A stretch of DNA of 64,000 nt from Sinimarinibacterium sp. NLF-5-8 (GTDB lineage: Bacteria > Pseudomonadota > Gammaproteobacteria > Nevskiales > Nevskiaceae), in the NCBI RefSeq assembly GCF_010092425.1, contig NZ_CP048030.1, positions 1,809,501-1,873,500 of the forward strand, written 5' to 3'. This document shows, piece after piece, positions 28,453-37,976 of this stretch (positions are counted from its first letter, which is position 1; each line of letters begins with the position of its first letter). A program made the position numbers and the translations under genes. The notes below the pieces were generated by a model, which saw only the letters and a program-made list of their open reading frames with translations, searched no databases and was not told the origin of the DNA.

Positions 28453-30510
28453 ATGACAGTACGGTTCAAATTCATTGCGGTGATTGTGCTGGTCAATCTG
28501 GCAATTGCGCTTGCTGGCGCGATGATCGTGCCGTCGACCAACACCGACCTCAACGTAGAGCCGGAGCTTCGCAATCGCGCCAATCGGGTGCAGATTGTGC
28601 TGGTCTTGCAATCGGCGCTGGCGGAGGCGCACCAGCAGGCAGAGCTTGCTTACCAGGCGGTCGTGGCACAGACCGACCCGGCCTCACCCCTCAAAAACCT
28701 TGCCTTGCAACTGGACAGCGCCGATGCCCAGTTACGCTTCCTCACCGACCCTCGGACGCCCGAGACGCTGCGCCCCCTGTTTGATGCCACGGTGCCGCCG
28801 ATCCGCCTGCTTTTGATGGAGCAGCCGCTGACCGATCAAACCGCCGCCCAGCTTCGTGAACTGACACAGCGCTTGCAATATCAGGCGCAGCGCACATTCA
28901 TCCAAATCCTCCAGGATCACAACCATCAGGGGCTGGCCAGCGCCACGCAAGGCTTGCAGGCGCTGCGCCGGCAATTGCAATGGGCGTTGATCAGCGTCGG
29001 CGGCGCGCTGCTGCTGTCACTCGGACTCAGTGTGTGGGCCTATCGTCGGCTGATTCGCCCGCTGGGTGCGGTGACCAGCAATCTCAATGCCGTGCTGACC
29101 GGACACCGACCCAACCGATCATTGCAGGAAACCCAGGATGAGTTTGGCGATATCGTCCGCGCCATTCACAAGTTGCAGGCACAGGCCGAACACATTCGCC
29201 GGATCGCTTATGAGGACGGCGGCAGCAATCTGCCCAACCGCAACCGCCTGGAGGCAGAGCTGCGCGAGGTGCGCCGCTTGCGCCCCATCGACGGCACTCA
29301 CGGGTTGATCATGCTGAGCATCAGCAACTACGAATCCCTGCGCAGCGGCTTCGGCTTTCGTGTTGCCGAAGGATTGATGCGTGCCGCCGGGCAGCGCTTG
29401 CAAAACCTCGACCACATGCCGACGACGGTGTTTCGTGTCGAGCCCAGCGCCCTGGCGATCTTGATTGATCGCGGCATTGCCGAGGCGGTGACACGGGTCG
29501 ATCTCAAACGCCTGGTGGCCGAAGCCTTTGCGCGACTGGCCTCGCCGCTGGATATCGATCACCAGCACATCATCGTTGAACCGGCCGCAGGCGCTGCGAT
29601 TTACCCCGACGACGCGCGGGATGCCGATGAGTACATCAACGTCAGCCTTGAGGCGATGCGCCTGGCGCAAGCCAAAGGCCCGGGGTCGCTGCTGTTTGGC
29701 GAACGGGGCCATACCCACCGGCTGCGCAAGCAGCTGGCGCTGACCGAGCAGATCCGGCTGGGTCTGCGCGAAGGGCAATTTGTCCCGTTTTTCCAGCCGA
29801 TCATCGACGCCGCCACGCACAAGGTCGCCGGCGCAGAAATGCTGGTGCGCTGGCGTCAGCCGGATGGGCGGGTGGTCTTGCCCGGAGAGTTCATGCGGAT
29901 CGTCGAAGGCTCTGAAATCATTCACGAAATGACCCACGATGTGCTCAGCCAGGCATGCCGCGCCATTGTCGGCTGGCCGCAACGCCGGATGCCGTTGACG
30001 GTCTCGTTCAATGTCTCGGCCAGATTGCTGACGCCGCAAATCCTCCACATCTGTCGTGACGCGCTGTCACAAAGCGGGCTGTCGCCTGCGCAATTGATGG
30101 CCGAAATCACCGAAACTGCGGTCATCGATCAACACAACAACCCTGCCGAAATCCTTCGCGCGCTCAAAGCCATGGGGATTCGCGTGTGCTTGGATGATTT
30201 TGGCACCGGCTATTCGTCCTTTGCCCATCTGTATTCATACGACGTTGATCGCATCAAGATCGACGCCGTCGTCACCCGCGCGGCGGCCCAGAATCAGCGC
30301 GCAGCCGAAATCATCCGCTCGATGGCGCAGCTGGCCGCGCGGATGGGCGCATCGCTGGTGGCCGAAGGCATTGAAACCACTGAGGACGCCGCACGCCTGC
30401 GCGACCTGGGCTGCAACTTGCAACAGGGCTTTCTCTACGCGCGCGCGGTGCCGGCCGATCAGTTCATCGAATGGGCGCAGCGCTTTGAAGCAAATGCTTC
30501 TGCAGCCTAA
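28453..30510 (+). CDS. Membrane-bound EAL-domain cyclic-di-GMP phosphodiesterase with degenerate GGDEF
   Basis: A 685-residue signalling protein. Transmembrane helix about 6-24, a periplasmic helical sensor to about 175, a second helix about 177-197, a HAMP-like linker, a GGDEF-type domain and a C-terminal EAL domain. The GGDEF signature is replaced (RVEPSALAIL), so no cyclase activity is expected. The EAL domain has GAEMLVRW (EML instead of EAL, catalytic Glu kept), SFNVSARLL, AEITETAVI, LDDFGTGYSS, RIKID and LVAEGIET, so hydrolysis of c-di-GMP is likely. It ends 57 bp before prfC. The sensory ligand is unknown. The 269 bp upstream, back to the tRNA, hold no gene I can see. Confidence 0.9.
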   Translation: MTVRFKFIAVIVLVNLAIALAGAMIVPSTNTDLNVEPELRNRANRVQIVLVLQSALAEAHQQAELAYQAVVAQTDPASPLKNLALQLDSADAQLRFLTDPRTPETLRPLFDATVPPIRLLLMEQPLTDQTAAQLRELTQRLQYQAQRTFIQILQDHNHQGLASATQGLQALRRQLQWALISVGGALLLSLGLSVWAYRRLIRPLGAVTSNLNAVLTGHRPNRSLQETQDEFGDIVRAIHKLQAQAEHIRRIAYEDGGSNLPNRNRLEAELREVRRLRPIDGTHGLIMLSISNYESLRSGFGFRVAEGLMRAAGQRLQNLDHMPTTVFRVEPSALAILIDRGIAEAVTRVDLKRLVAEAFARLASPLDIDHQHIIVEPAAGAAIYPDDARDADEYINVSLEAMRLAQAKGPGSLLFGERGHTHRLRKQLALTEQIRLGLREGQFVPFFQPIIDAATHKVAGAEMLVRWRQPDGRVVLPGEFMRIVEGSEIIHEMTHDVLSQACRAIVGWPQRRMPLTVSFNVSARLLTPQILHICRDALSQSGLSPAQLMAEITETAVIDQHNNPAEILRALKAMGIRVCLDDFGTGYSSFAHLYSYDVDRIKIDAVVTRAAAQNQRAAEIIRSMAQLAARMGASLVAEGIETTEDAARLRDLGCNLQQGFLYARAVPADQFIEWAQRFEANASAA

Positions 30511-30567
30511 AATGCGCGGTTCATTCCTGTTTCTGATCTCTTGAGTCGAGTCTTCGACATCCTCCCC

Positions 30568-32169
30568 ATGCCCGAATCCATTGTCGAAGCCACGCGCAAA
30601 CGCCGCACGTTTGCCATCATCTCCCACCCTGACGCCGGTAAAACCACGCTCACCGAAAAGCTGTTGCTGTTTGGCGGTGCCATCCAGATGGCCGGCACGG
30701 TCAAAGGCCGCAAGGCCAGCCGCCACGCCACCTCGGACTGGATGGCACTCGAACAGCAGCGCGGAATTTCGGTGACCACCTCGGTGATGCAGTTTCCGTA
30801 CAACGGTTGCGTGGTGAACCTGCTCGACACCCCCGGTCACGAAGACTTTTCCGAAGACACCTACCGCGTGCTGACGGCGGTGGACGCCGCGTTGATGGTG
30901 ATTGACTCCGCCAAGGGCGTTGAGCACCGCACCATCAAGCTGATGGAAGTCTGCCGCCTGCGCGATACCCCGATCATCACCTTCATCAACAAGCTCGACC
31001 GCGAAGGCCGCCCGCCGCTGGATTTGCTCGATGAAGTGGAAAAAGTCCTGGGGCTGCAATGCACGCCCGTGACCTGGCCGCTGGGGATGGGGCGCGATTT
31101 CAAAGGCGTGTATCACCTGCTGGAAGATCGTTTTTATCTGTACTCCGGCGACAAACACCACATCAGCCAGATCGAAACCATCGAGGGCCTGCATTCGCCC
31201 GGCCTGACTGAACGCTTTGGCGCGATTTACAAAACCCTGCTGGACGAAATCGAGCTGCTGCAAATGGCCGGCACCGAGTTCAATCTGGACGCGTATCGCG
31301 CGGCGCGGCAAACGCCGGTGTTTTTTGGCAGTGCCATCAGCAACTTCGGTGTGCGCGAGCTGCTCAATGGCTTTACTCAATGGGCACCGCCGCCACAAGC
31401 GCGCGCGGCGCTGAGGGATGGCGTCGAAGAGCGGGTTCAGCCAGATCATCCAACGTTTTCCGGCTTTGTATTCAAAATCCAGGCCAATATGGATCCCAAG
31501 CACCGCGACCGCGTGGCGTTTTTGCGCGTATGTTCAGGGGTGTACAGACACGGCATGACCCTGCACAGCGTGCGACTGAACGCGCCGGTGCGGATTGCCA
31601 ACGCGCTGACCTTCATGGCCAGCGAGCGTGAGATGGTGGTGGAAGCCTACCCCGGTGACATCATCGGCCTGCACAATCACGGCACCATTGCCATTGGCGA
31701 TTCGTTTTCCGAGGGGCAATCGCTGCGCTTTTTGGGCATTCCCAACTTTGCCCCCGATCTGTTCCGCCGCGTGGTGCTCAAAGACCCGCTCAAGGCCAAG
31801 CAGCTCAACAAGGGTCTGGATCAGCTTTCCGAAGAAGGCGCAACCCAGGTTTATCGCCCGATCACCAACAATGACGTCATTCTCGGCGCCGTTGGCGTGC
31901 TGCAATTTGACGTGGTGCAGTATCGCCTGAAAGACGAATATGGAGTAGATTGCGTGTTTGAGCCGGTTCAGGTGCATTGTGCACGCTGGATTGAGGCGGA
32001 CGATCCGCGCGCACTTTCAGCTTTTGTCGATAAAAACGAAGCTCGCATTGCCAAAGATCATTTTGACAATCTGGTCTACCTGGCCTCCAGTGCCGTCAAC
32101 CTGAGCATGACCCGCGAACGCTATCCGGACGTGCAGTTTCTGGACACCAAAGAGCATGGCGCCAACTAA
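30568..32169 (+). CDS. prfC: Peptide chain release factor 3
   Basis: A 533-residue translational GTPase (E. coli 529) that recycles RF1/RF2 after termination. P-loop [15 protein letters not shown] (about residues 22-36), switch [17 protein letters not shown]4 NKLD and the RF3-specific [19 protein letters not shown] are all present. I start at ATG 30568 ([15 protein letters not shown]); an in-frame TTG at 30541 is less likely. It overlaps no neighbour; the desaturase start is 49 bp after its stop. Confidence 0.96.
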   Translation: MPESIVEATRKRRTFAIISHPDAGKTTLTEKLLLFGGAIQMAGTVKGRKASRHATSDWMALEQQRGISVTTSVMQFPYNGCVVNLLDTPGHEDFSEDTYRVLTAVDAALMVIDSAKGVEHRTIKLMEVCRLRDTPIITFINKLDREGRPPLDLLDEVEKVLGLQCTPVTWPLGMGRDFKGVYHLLEDRFYLYSGDKHHISQIETIEGLHSPGLTERFGAIYKTLLDEIELLQMAGTEFNLDAYRAARQTPVFFGSAISNFGVRELLNGFTQWAPPPQARAALRDGVEERVQPDHPTFSGFVFKIQANMDPKHRDRVAFLRVCSGVYRHGMTLHSVRLNAPVRIANALTFMASEREMVVEAYPGDIIGLHNHGTIAIGDSFSEGQSLRFLGIPNFAPDLFRRVVLKDPLKAKQLNKGLDQLSEEGATQVYRPITNNDVILGAVGVLQFDVVQYRLKDEYGVDCVFEPVQVHCARWIEADDPRALSAFVDKNEARIAKDHFDNLVYLASSAVNLSMTRERYPDVQFLDTKEHGAN

Positions 32170-32218
32170 AGCGCCCAAACTTGAGTGGCCGCATGAGCCA
32201 CGCCCACATGAGCACATT

Positions 32219-33391
32219 ATGCAAACACCCTTGACCACCCGCCGCATTGACCCTTCAAGTTGGCCGATGCTGGCACTCTTCATCATCCTGCATCTGGCCT
32301 GCTTTGCCGCGATCTGGACCGGCGTCCACGCAAGCGACGTGATCCTGTGCACGGCGCTGTATTTCATCCGCATGTTCGGCGTCACCGCGGGCTATCACCG
32401 TTATTTTGCGCACCGCGCGTTCAAGGCCGGACGGGTGATGCAATTTTTCCTGGCTTTTCTGGCACAGACTTCATTGCAGGCCGGCGCACTGTGGTGGGCG
32501 GCAAAGCACCGCGATCACCACAAATACTCCGATACACCATTGGACAGCCACTCTCCGCGCCAGTACGGCTTCTGGTTCTCACACGTCGGCTGGATCTTCA
32601 ACGCCCAGGCACAAAAGTGCGATTACGAGCGCATTCCCGAGTTTATGGAATATCCCGAGCTGCGCTGGCTGGATCGCAATCACTGGGTTCCGGGCACCGT
32701 GCTCGGCTTTGCGGTCTGGCTGATCGGCGGCTGGTCGGCGCTGGTGGTGGGCTTTTTCTGGTCGACCGTGATCCTCTGGCACAGCACTTTTTGCATCAAC
32801 TCACTGGTGCATGTGTTTGGCCGCCAGCGTTACCTGACCGGCGATGACTCGCGCAACAACTGGCTGTTTGCGCTGGTTTCGATGGGCGAAGGCTGGCACA
32901 ACAACCACCACTACTACATGGCCAGCGCGCGCCAGGGCTTCAAATGGTGGGAAGTGGATCTCACCTACTACATTTTGCGCGGCATGGCCGCCGTGGGTCT
33001 GGTGTCTGATCTGCGCGAACCGCCTGCACATGTGCTGGCCGGGCGGCCTTTAACCGATGGCTTAAAGGATCGCGTGGCCGGGCACCTGGCACAGTCGTTC
33101 AATGCCGATCGCATCGTTAAAAAAATGCAAAAACGCTGGGCCGAACTCAACCCCGGTGCCAGCTTTGAAGAATGGCGCGCGCGCTGGGCCGAGCAACTCA
33201 GCCACGCTCCAGAGCAGGTACTGCAAAAAATCCACGCTGAATTGCCCAGCTTTGAGCAGCTCTACCGCCGCGCGCGCCGTAACTTTGCACGCACGCCGGC
33301 GATGGAAGAAATCATCAACCGCGCGCGCGAAAAGCTGGCACATGCCGTGCTGCTGCGACTGAGCACACCGGCGGCCACGATCACCGCCTGA
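32219..33391 (+). CDS. Acyl-CoA delta-9-type fatty acid desaturase (membrane)
   Basis: A 390-residue integral-membrane di-iron desaturase. The three histidine boxes are HRYFAH, HRDHHK and HNNHH in the expected order, with hydrophobic pairs between them (about residues 14-60 and 145-190). The long C-terminal tail (about 120 residues) is helical and extra relative to short bacterial forms. Family members oxidise saturated acyl-CoA or phospholipid chains to monounsaturated ones. The start is uncertain: ATG 32219 (MQTPLTTRR) is chosen, while an ATG at 32156 overlaps prfC. No strong RBS is seen. Confidence 0.9.
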   Translation: MQTPLTTRRIDPSSWPMLALFIILHLACFAAIWTGVHASDVILCTALYFIRMFGVTAGYHRYFAHRAFKAGRVMQFFLAFLAQTSLQAGALWWAAKHRDHHKYSDTPLDSHSPRQYGFWFSHVGWIFNAQAQKCDYERIPEFMEYPELRWLDRNHWVPGTVLGFAVWLIGGWSALVVGFFWSTVILWHSTFCINSLVHVFGRQRYLTGDDSRNNWLFALVSMGEGWHNNHHYYMASARQGFKWWEVDLTYYILRGMAAVGLVSDLREPPAHVLAGRPLTDGLKDRVAGHLAQSFNADRIVKKMQKRWAELNPGASFEEWRARWAEQLSHAPEQVLQKIHAELPSFEQLYRRARRNFARTPAMEEIINRAREKLAHAVLLRLSTPAATITA

Positions 33392-33404
33392 TCGACCCTT
33401 CCAT

Positions 33405-34691
33405 TTGTCACACCCTGCCCCCTCGCAACGCCGCGATCCTTACGCGGCGTTGCGCTATCCAGAGTTTGTTTGCCTGATTTCAGGCAGCTTTTTACTCACC
33501 TGCGCGCTGCTGATCCAGCAAATCGCACTGGCCTATGAACTGTATCTGGTCACCCACGATCCCTTATCGCTGGGTTTGATCGGCCTGGCCGAAGCGGTGC
33601 CCTTCATCACCCTGGCACTGTTCGGCGGTTACGTTGCCGACCGCTTTGATAAGCGCCGCATCCTGCAACTCTCCTTGCTGGCGATGATGGCCGCCTCGGC
33701 GGCGCTGGCGCTGATCACCTGGTCACCGCTGCGCGCGCAAATGTCACAAACCGCCTGGCTGTGGGGCGTGTACTTGCTCATCGGCGTTTTAGGCTTTGCG
33801 CGCGGGTTTTATTCTCCGGCGATGTCGTCACTGCGGCCTTTTCTGGTTCCGCGCGAAATCTACGGCAACAGCGCCAGCTGGAGCGCCACATTCTGGCAAA
33901 GCGCGGCCATTTCAGGCCCGGTGATGGGCGGCTTTTGCTATGCCTGGTTTGGCCTGGTAGGCAGTTTGGCGGTGGTGATCGTGCTGATCGGCAGCGTCCA
34001 GATCCTGCTGCAATTTGTGCGCCCACGCCCTGTCATCGCCGATCCCGACAACACCGGCAACGTCTGGCAAAGCCTGCGCGAGGGCATGCAATACGTCCGT
34101 CGCACGCCGATGATTTTGTATGCCATCTCGCTGGACATGCTGACGGTGCTGTTTGGCGGCGTCATCGCCATTTTGCCGATCTTTGCCGAGGACATTCTCA
34201 TGGTCGGGCCTGAAGGTCTGGGCGCACTGCGCGCCGCACCCGCCGTGGGCGCACTGGCCACCATCATCCTCACCGCCTACTTTCCGCCGCTCAAAAACGC
34301 CTGGCGCAACATGTTGCTGGCGGTGCTGGGGTTTGGCGCGGCGACGCTGGTGTTTGCCGTCTCGCCGTGGTGGTGGCTGTCGCTCGCCGCACTGGCCGCC
34401 ACCGGCGCGTTTGACAGCATCAGCGTGGTGGTGCGCAACACCATCCTGCAAGTGATGCCGCCGGATCACCTGCGCGGCCGCGTGCAGGCGGTCAACAGCA
34501 TCTTTATTTCCACCTCCAACGAAATCGGCGCCTTTGAGTCTGGCCTGGCCGCAAAAATCATGGGCACGATTCCCAGCGTCATCTTTGGCGGCGTGGTCAC
34601 CGTTGGCGTCACCGCCGACATCTGGCGGCGCAGCAAAGCCCTGCTGAATGTGGATTTGCGTGACGGCCACGGCTCACCGCCGCAGCCATAA
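33405..34691 (+). CDS. MFS transporter (EntS-like, MFS_3 family)
   Basis: About 428 residues with twelve predicted membrane helices. YVADRFDKRRILQLSL is the loop 2-3 major-facilitator signature, and PPDHLRGRVQAVNSIFIS the counterpart in the second half. The nearest well-known group is the enterobactin-exporter-like MFS_3 family, but the substrate cannot be told. The apparent start is TTG at 33405, 13 bp after the desaturase stop; no upstream ATG is available and the first internal ATG would remove a helix, so the start is weakly supported. Probably co-transcribed with the desaturase. Confidence 0.82.
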   Translation: MSHPAPSQRRDPYAALRYPEFVCLISGSFLLTCALLIQQIALAYELYLVTHDPLSLGLIGLAEAVPFITLALFGGYVADRFDKRRILQLSLLAMMAASAALALITWSPLRAQMSQTAWLWGVYLLIGVLGFARGFYSPAMSSLRPFLVPREIYGNSASWSATFWQSAAISGPVMGGFCYAWFGLVGSLAVVIVLIGSVQILLQFVRPRPVIADPDNTGNVWQSLREGMQYVRRTPMILYAISLDMLTVLFGGVIAILPIFAEDILMVGPEGLGALRAAPAVGALATIILTAYFPPLKNAWRNMLLAVLGFGAATLVFAVSPWWWLSLAALAATGAFDSISVVVRNTILQVMPPDHLRGRVQAVNSIFISTSNEIGAFESGLAAKIMGTIPSVIFGGVVTVGVTADIWRRSKALLNVDLRDGHGSPPQP

Positions 34692-34726
34692 GCCGCGCCA
34701 GCGCGCGCGCCGATACACTGCCCGGC

Positions 34727-35188
34727 ATGAAAAACCTGCTCATCGTCTGGCACAGCCAAACCGGCCATAACCAAGCCCTCGCCCAAGCCGCAGCGCAGGG
34801 CGTTGCCGAGTTTGCCGATGAAGTCACCCTACAAATGACGCGCGCGCTCGATGCCACGCTGGATGATTTGCTGGGCTGCCAAGCCCTGCTGCTGGTGACG
34901 CCGGAAAACTTTGGCTATATGTCCGGTGCGATGAAAGATTTCATGGATCGCACCTACTACCCGGCTCAAGGCAAAACCCTGGGACTGCCCTACGCCGTCA
35001 TCATCGGCTGCGACAACGACGGCAGCGGCGCGGTGCGGGCGATCGAGCGCATCGCCAGCGGCTATGGCTGGAACCGGATTGCCGAACCGCTGATCAACAA
35101 GGGCAGCAAGCCCACACCAGAGGCCGTCAGCCGCGCGCGCGAACTGGGCCAAACCCTGGCCGCCGGAGTGTCGATGGGGCTGTTCTGA
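34727..35188 (+). CDS. Flavodoxin-like / NAD(P)H-dependent FMN reductase family protein
   Basis: A 153-residue flavodoxin-fold protein. The FMN-phosphate loop reads HSQTGHNQ (about residues 9-16), and the isoalloxazine loop PENFGYMSGAMKDFMDRTYY (about 59-78) is typical of this reductase family. It is cytosolic and probably uses FMN in electron transfer or quinone/nitro reduction; the partner is unknown. It lies 35 bp after the MFS gene on the same strand and is followed by the palindrome at 35240-35271. Confidence 0.85.
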   Translation: MKNLLIVWHSQTGHNQALAQAAAQGVAEFADEVTLQMTRALDATLDDLLGCQALLLVTPENFGYMSGAMKDFMDRTYYPAQGKTLGLPYAVIIGCDNDGSGAVRAIERIASGYGWNRIAEPLINKGSKPTPEAVSRARELGQTLAAGVSMGLF

Positions 35189-35234
35189 TCACGCGTTTTG
35201 CACAACGTTGCACCCGCGCTTTTTTCAAACAACA

Positions 35235-35271
35235 TGAAAAAACCCTTTCATGCGCGCGCATGAAAGGGTTT
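35235..35271 (-). terminator. Rho-independent terminator for the small exported protein gene
   Basis: A perfect 32-bp palindrome (35240-35271) with arms AAACCCTTTCATG and a GCGCGC centre, followed on the minus strand by a T run (A run at 35237-35242 on the plus strand). It lies 22 bp after the stop of the minus-strand gene at 35293; it could also stop transcription from the flavodoxin gene. Confidence 0.8.
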
Positions 35272-35292
35272 GGTGACGCCCGGCTTTATGGA

Positions 35293-35649
35293 TTATTCAT
35301 CCGTTCCGGCCTGGCACCCGAGTAAATCCTCATCGTTAATCACCCAGCGATCGGAACTGTCCAAATACACATTTTCCAGAACGCAGACATCGCCATCTTC
35401 ATCGACCACACGCACATCCCATTTACCCCGCGTGACACCCGAAAGCGTCAGCGTATCGCCTTTTTCCAGAATCTCATCTCCGAGATAATCTTCACCCCAT
35501 TTTTTTGCACTCGCGGGTGAAAAATAAATCTCATGAATTTCCCAGGATGACTGGTTTACAAACTCCACTTTCGCAGCATGTGCAGGCAGGCTCACCGCTG
35601 CCAACCCCAAAATGGATGCGCCAACAGCCAAAATCTGCTTGATTCTCAT
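35293..35649 (-). CDS. Small exported protein of unknown function
   Basis: A 118-residue precursor beginning MRIKQILAVGASILGLAAVSL with a Sec signal peptide ending near A-H-A-A (cleavage about residue 25). The mature part has NQSSWEIHEIYFSP, KKWGEDYLGDEILEKGDT and two cysteines (DVCVLE and LLGCQ) that may pair. It resembles a family of small acidic bacterial exported proteins with an 'I-Y-x-S-P ... W-G-x-D-x-L-G' pattern, but I assign no function. A further ATG four codons upstream is possible. It lies 100 bp downstream of the response-regulator gene, same strand. Confidence 0.8.
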   Translation of the reverse strand: MRIKQILAVGASILGLAAVSLPAHAAKVEFVNQSSWEIHEIYFSPASAKKWGEDYLGDEILEKGDTLTLSGVTRGKWDVRVVDEDGDVCVLENVYLDSSDRWVINDEDLLGCQAGTDE

Positions 35650-35718
35650 TGATAACCCCAATTAGCCAAAAAAGATGGAAAAATCCCGGTGAACATTCAC
35701 AAGGCCGCGTAGTTTGTG

Positions 35719-35733
35719 TGAGCGTCTCTGAAC
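35719..35733 (-). promoter_or_regulatory. Possible response-regulator site upstream of the exported protein gene
   Basis: The minus strand reads GTTCAGAGACGCTCA, 70 bp before the start of the exported-protein gene. It matches GTTCAGCGGCGATTC at 37843-37857 beside the sensor-kinase gene at 12 of 15 positions (pattern GTTCAGNGNCGNT). Shared sites near both genes suggest control by the adjacent regulator; this is a hypothesis from two copies only. Confidence 0.3.
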
Positions 35734-35749
35734 GGTCAATGAATCTGTT

Positions 35750-36451
35750 TTACGCTTCCAGCACATCAGCATCCAGGCCATAGCCGACCCCATAAACGCT
35801 GCGGATCGGATCTTGATCATCGAGCGCATGGCGCAGTTTTTTACGCAGGTTTTTGACGTGGCTGTCGATATTGCGTTCGTAGCCGGCAAAATCGGTGCCG
35901 CGCGCACGGTCGAGCAGCTGCGCGCGCGACCAGACCCGCTGCGGTTGCTGCATGAACGCATGCAACAGGCGAAATTCAATGGGTGTGAGTTCCAGATCCA
36001 CCCCTCCGGCGCGCGCGCGGTAACCCTGCTCATCCAGCCAAAGCACGCCCAGCTGCATGGCATCGTCAGTCTCATGGGGCGTGACCTGCATCCGCCGCAA
36101 AACCGCCTTGACGCGGGCGACCACCTCACGCGGGCTGAAGGGTTTGCAGATGTAATCATCCGCGCCCAGCTCCAGCCCCAGCAAACGATCCACCTCATCC
36201 ACGCGCGCGGTGATCATGATGATCGCCACCGTCGAACCCGCTGCGCGCAGGTCACGGCAAATGCTGAGCCCATCCTTGCCCGGCAGTTGCACATCCAGCA
36301 ACAAGACCTCCACCGGCGATTGCGCCAGCTGCGCCTGCACACCATCGCCGCGCGCGAGGGTTTGTACCGCATACCCGGCATGCTGCAAATAATCGCGCAG
36401 CAACGCTGCCAACTTGGGCTCGTCTTCAACCACCAGAATGCGCGCGCTCAC
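35750..36451 (-). CDS. OmpR-family response regulator
   Basis: A 233-residue two-domain regulator. The receiver has the acidic pocket VEDE (residues 8-11), phospho-acceptor Asp in LLLDVQLPGKDG (about residue 53), Thr in IMITARVDE and Lys in YICKPFSP. The C-terminal winged helix contains LTPIEFRLLHAFMQ and RNIDSHVKNLRKKL. It overlaps the kinase gene by 4 bp (ATGA), so the two are translationally coupled, kinase first. The targets may include the two flanking small exported proteins. Confidence 0.93.
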   Translation of the reverse strand: MSARILVVEDEPKLAALLRDYLQHAGYAVQTLARGDGVQAQLAQSPVEVLLLDVQLPGKDGLSICRDLRAAGSTVAIIMITARVDEVDRLLGLELGADDYICKPFSPREVVARVKAVLRRMQVTPHETDDAMQLGVLWLDEQGYRARAGGVDLELTPIEFRLLHAFMQQPQRVWSRAQLLDRARGTDFAGYERNIDSHVKNLRKKLRHALDDQDPIRSVYGVGYGLDADVLEA

Positions 36452-37815
36452 AGGTTTGGCTCCGGTTGTAGCGGCAAATCAATTTCGATCGTCAGCCCGC
36501 CTTGTTCACCCAGGCGCGCGCCAATGTCCCCGCCATGCGCGCGGACGATGGAACGCACAATCGCCAGCCCCAGGCCACTGCCGCCACTGCTGCGCGCGCG
36601 GTCATCCCCGGCCCGATAGAGCCGATCAAACAAATGCGGCAAGGCTTGCGCGCGCACCCCCGGCCCGGAATCGGCAAGGGTGATGCGCACCGTGTTATCC
36701 ATGCGCGCGGCGCTCAGGCGCACCGCGCCCGGCTGTGCGTGGCGCAGGATGTTGCTGAACAGATTGCTGAAAACCTGCTCGATTCGCGCCAGATCCACGC
36801 GCGCGCGCAGCGGCGACTCCGGTGCCTGCAGATTCAGCACAAACCCGGCACTGCGCAAAGCCGCCTGATAGCGGCTGGCCGTGCCATGCAACAGCGCCCC
36901 CACATCGCAGGGCTGCAAATCGAGTGCCAGCTCACCGGCTTCCGCCAGCGACAGTTCCCGCAGGTCATCGGTCAGCGACTCCAGCCGCTGCACTTCCTGC
37001 TGCATGGATTGCAGCGCCGCCGGCGTGAGCGCGCGCACGCCGTCGAGCATCGCCTCCAGCTCTGCGCGCAAAATCGCCAACGGCGTGCGCAGCTCATGCG
37101 CCGCATCGGCCAGCCACTGGCGCTGCTGCTGCTCGTACTGCGCCAGCGCTGCGGCAAGATGATTGAAGTCTTCTGCCAACTGCCCGAGTTCATCCCCGCG
37201 ATCGACGACCATCCGCGTATCAAACGCGCGCCGCGCCAACGCAGCCGCGCCACGCGACAGACGCCGGATCGGCCGTTGCACCAGGCCGCTGATCAGCGCC
37301 GCAAACAGACCCGCCAGCAACAAGCCGCCCGCCGCCGACCACAGCAGCGCGCGCGTTTGCTGATCCCGAAATCCCAACTCATCGGGCGCCACCCATACCG
37401 GCATCGGCGGACGGCTGATGCGTCCGATCATCTGCCCTGCGACACTGATCGGCACCTGAATCGGCATCCCCGGCTCCGCGCGCGTTGCGATGGGGGCACC
37501 CGCAACCCAGTGGCCGCGCGCGTCCAGCACCGTCAGCGGTGCCCGCCGAAACCGCGCGCGCGCACGGCTGTGCTCGCGCACGGGTGACTGCAACTCACTG
37601 ACCTGCAAGGCGGCTTGTCGCAAATCGTTGCTGACGCGGTAGTTTTCGGCGACCTGCTCGGCAATGTCTTCCAGACGCTGGCGCTCCCGCCCCTCGACAT
37701 AAGCCGCAAAGCTGGTCGCCGTCTGCGCGCGCAGCACCCACAGCACCACCAGCAGCAACGCCGCCGCCGCCGCCGCCTGCAAGACAAACAATTTCCAGAA
37801 CAATGACATTCGCAT
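36448..37815 (-). CDS. Membrane sensor histidine kinase (BaeS/CpxA-like)
   Basis: A 455-residue kinase: transmembrane helix about 8-28, a periplasmic sensor about 30-155, second helix about 162-182, HAMP, then HisKA with AHELRTPLAILRAELEAM (phospho-His near residue 245) and an HATPase domain with NLFSNILRHA (N box), DSGPGV (G1) and GGSGLGLAIV (G2). Its domain order is that of CpxA/BaeS-type envelope-stress kinases. It is divergent from the His-rich exported protein (161 bp between starts). Confidence 0.93.
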   Translation of the reverse strand: MRMSLFWKLFVLQAAAAAALLLVVLWVLRAQTATSFAAYVEGRERQRLEDIAEQVAENYRVSNDLRQAALQVSELQSPVREHSRARARFRRAPLTVLDARGHWVAGAPIATRAEPGMPIQVPISVAGQMIGRISRPPMPVWVAPDELGFRDQQTRALLWSAAGGLLLAGLFAALISGLVQRPIRRLSRGAAALARRAFDTRMVVDRGDELGQLAEDFNHLAAALAQYEQQQRQWLADAAHELRTPLAILRAELEAMLDGVRALTPAALQSMQQEVQRLESLTDDLRELSLAEAGELALDLQPCDVGALLHGTASRYQAALRSAGFVLNLQAPESPLRARVDLARIEQVFSNLFSNILRHAQPGAVRLSAARMDNTVRITLADSGPGVRAQALPHLFDRLYRAGDDRARSSGGSGLGLAIVRSIVRAHGGDIGARLGEQGGLTIEIDLPLQPEPNL

Positions 37816-37842
37816 GTGTGCATTTTAGAGGCGATACGCGCA

Positions 37843-37860
37843 GTTCAGCGGCGATTCAGC
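37843..37860 (+). promoter_or_regulatory. Direct repeat in the kinase/His-rich protein divergent region
   Basis: TTCAGC occurs twice (37844-37849 and 37855-37860) with an 11-bp period, the spacing expected for two monomers of an OmpR-family regulator on one face of the helix. It lies in the 161-bp gap between the divergent kinase and His-rich protein genes and resembles the element at 35719-35733. Confidence 0.35.
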
Positions 37861-37976
37861 AAAATCAGATGGCTTTTACCGACTTTTCCCACGATTTATC
37901 CATATTTGCCGCCTAAGCTGTTTTCCGTCGGCAGCACACCCCCTTCATTCACCTGCTGCCTGAATCGGAGATCACC

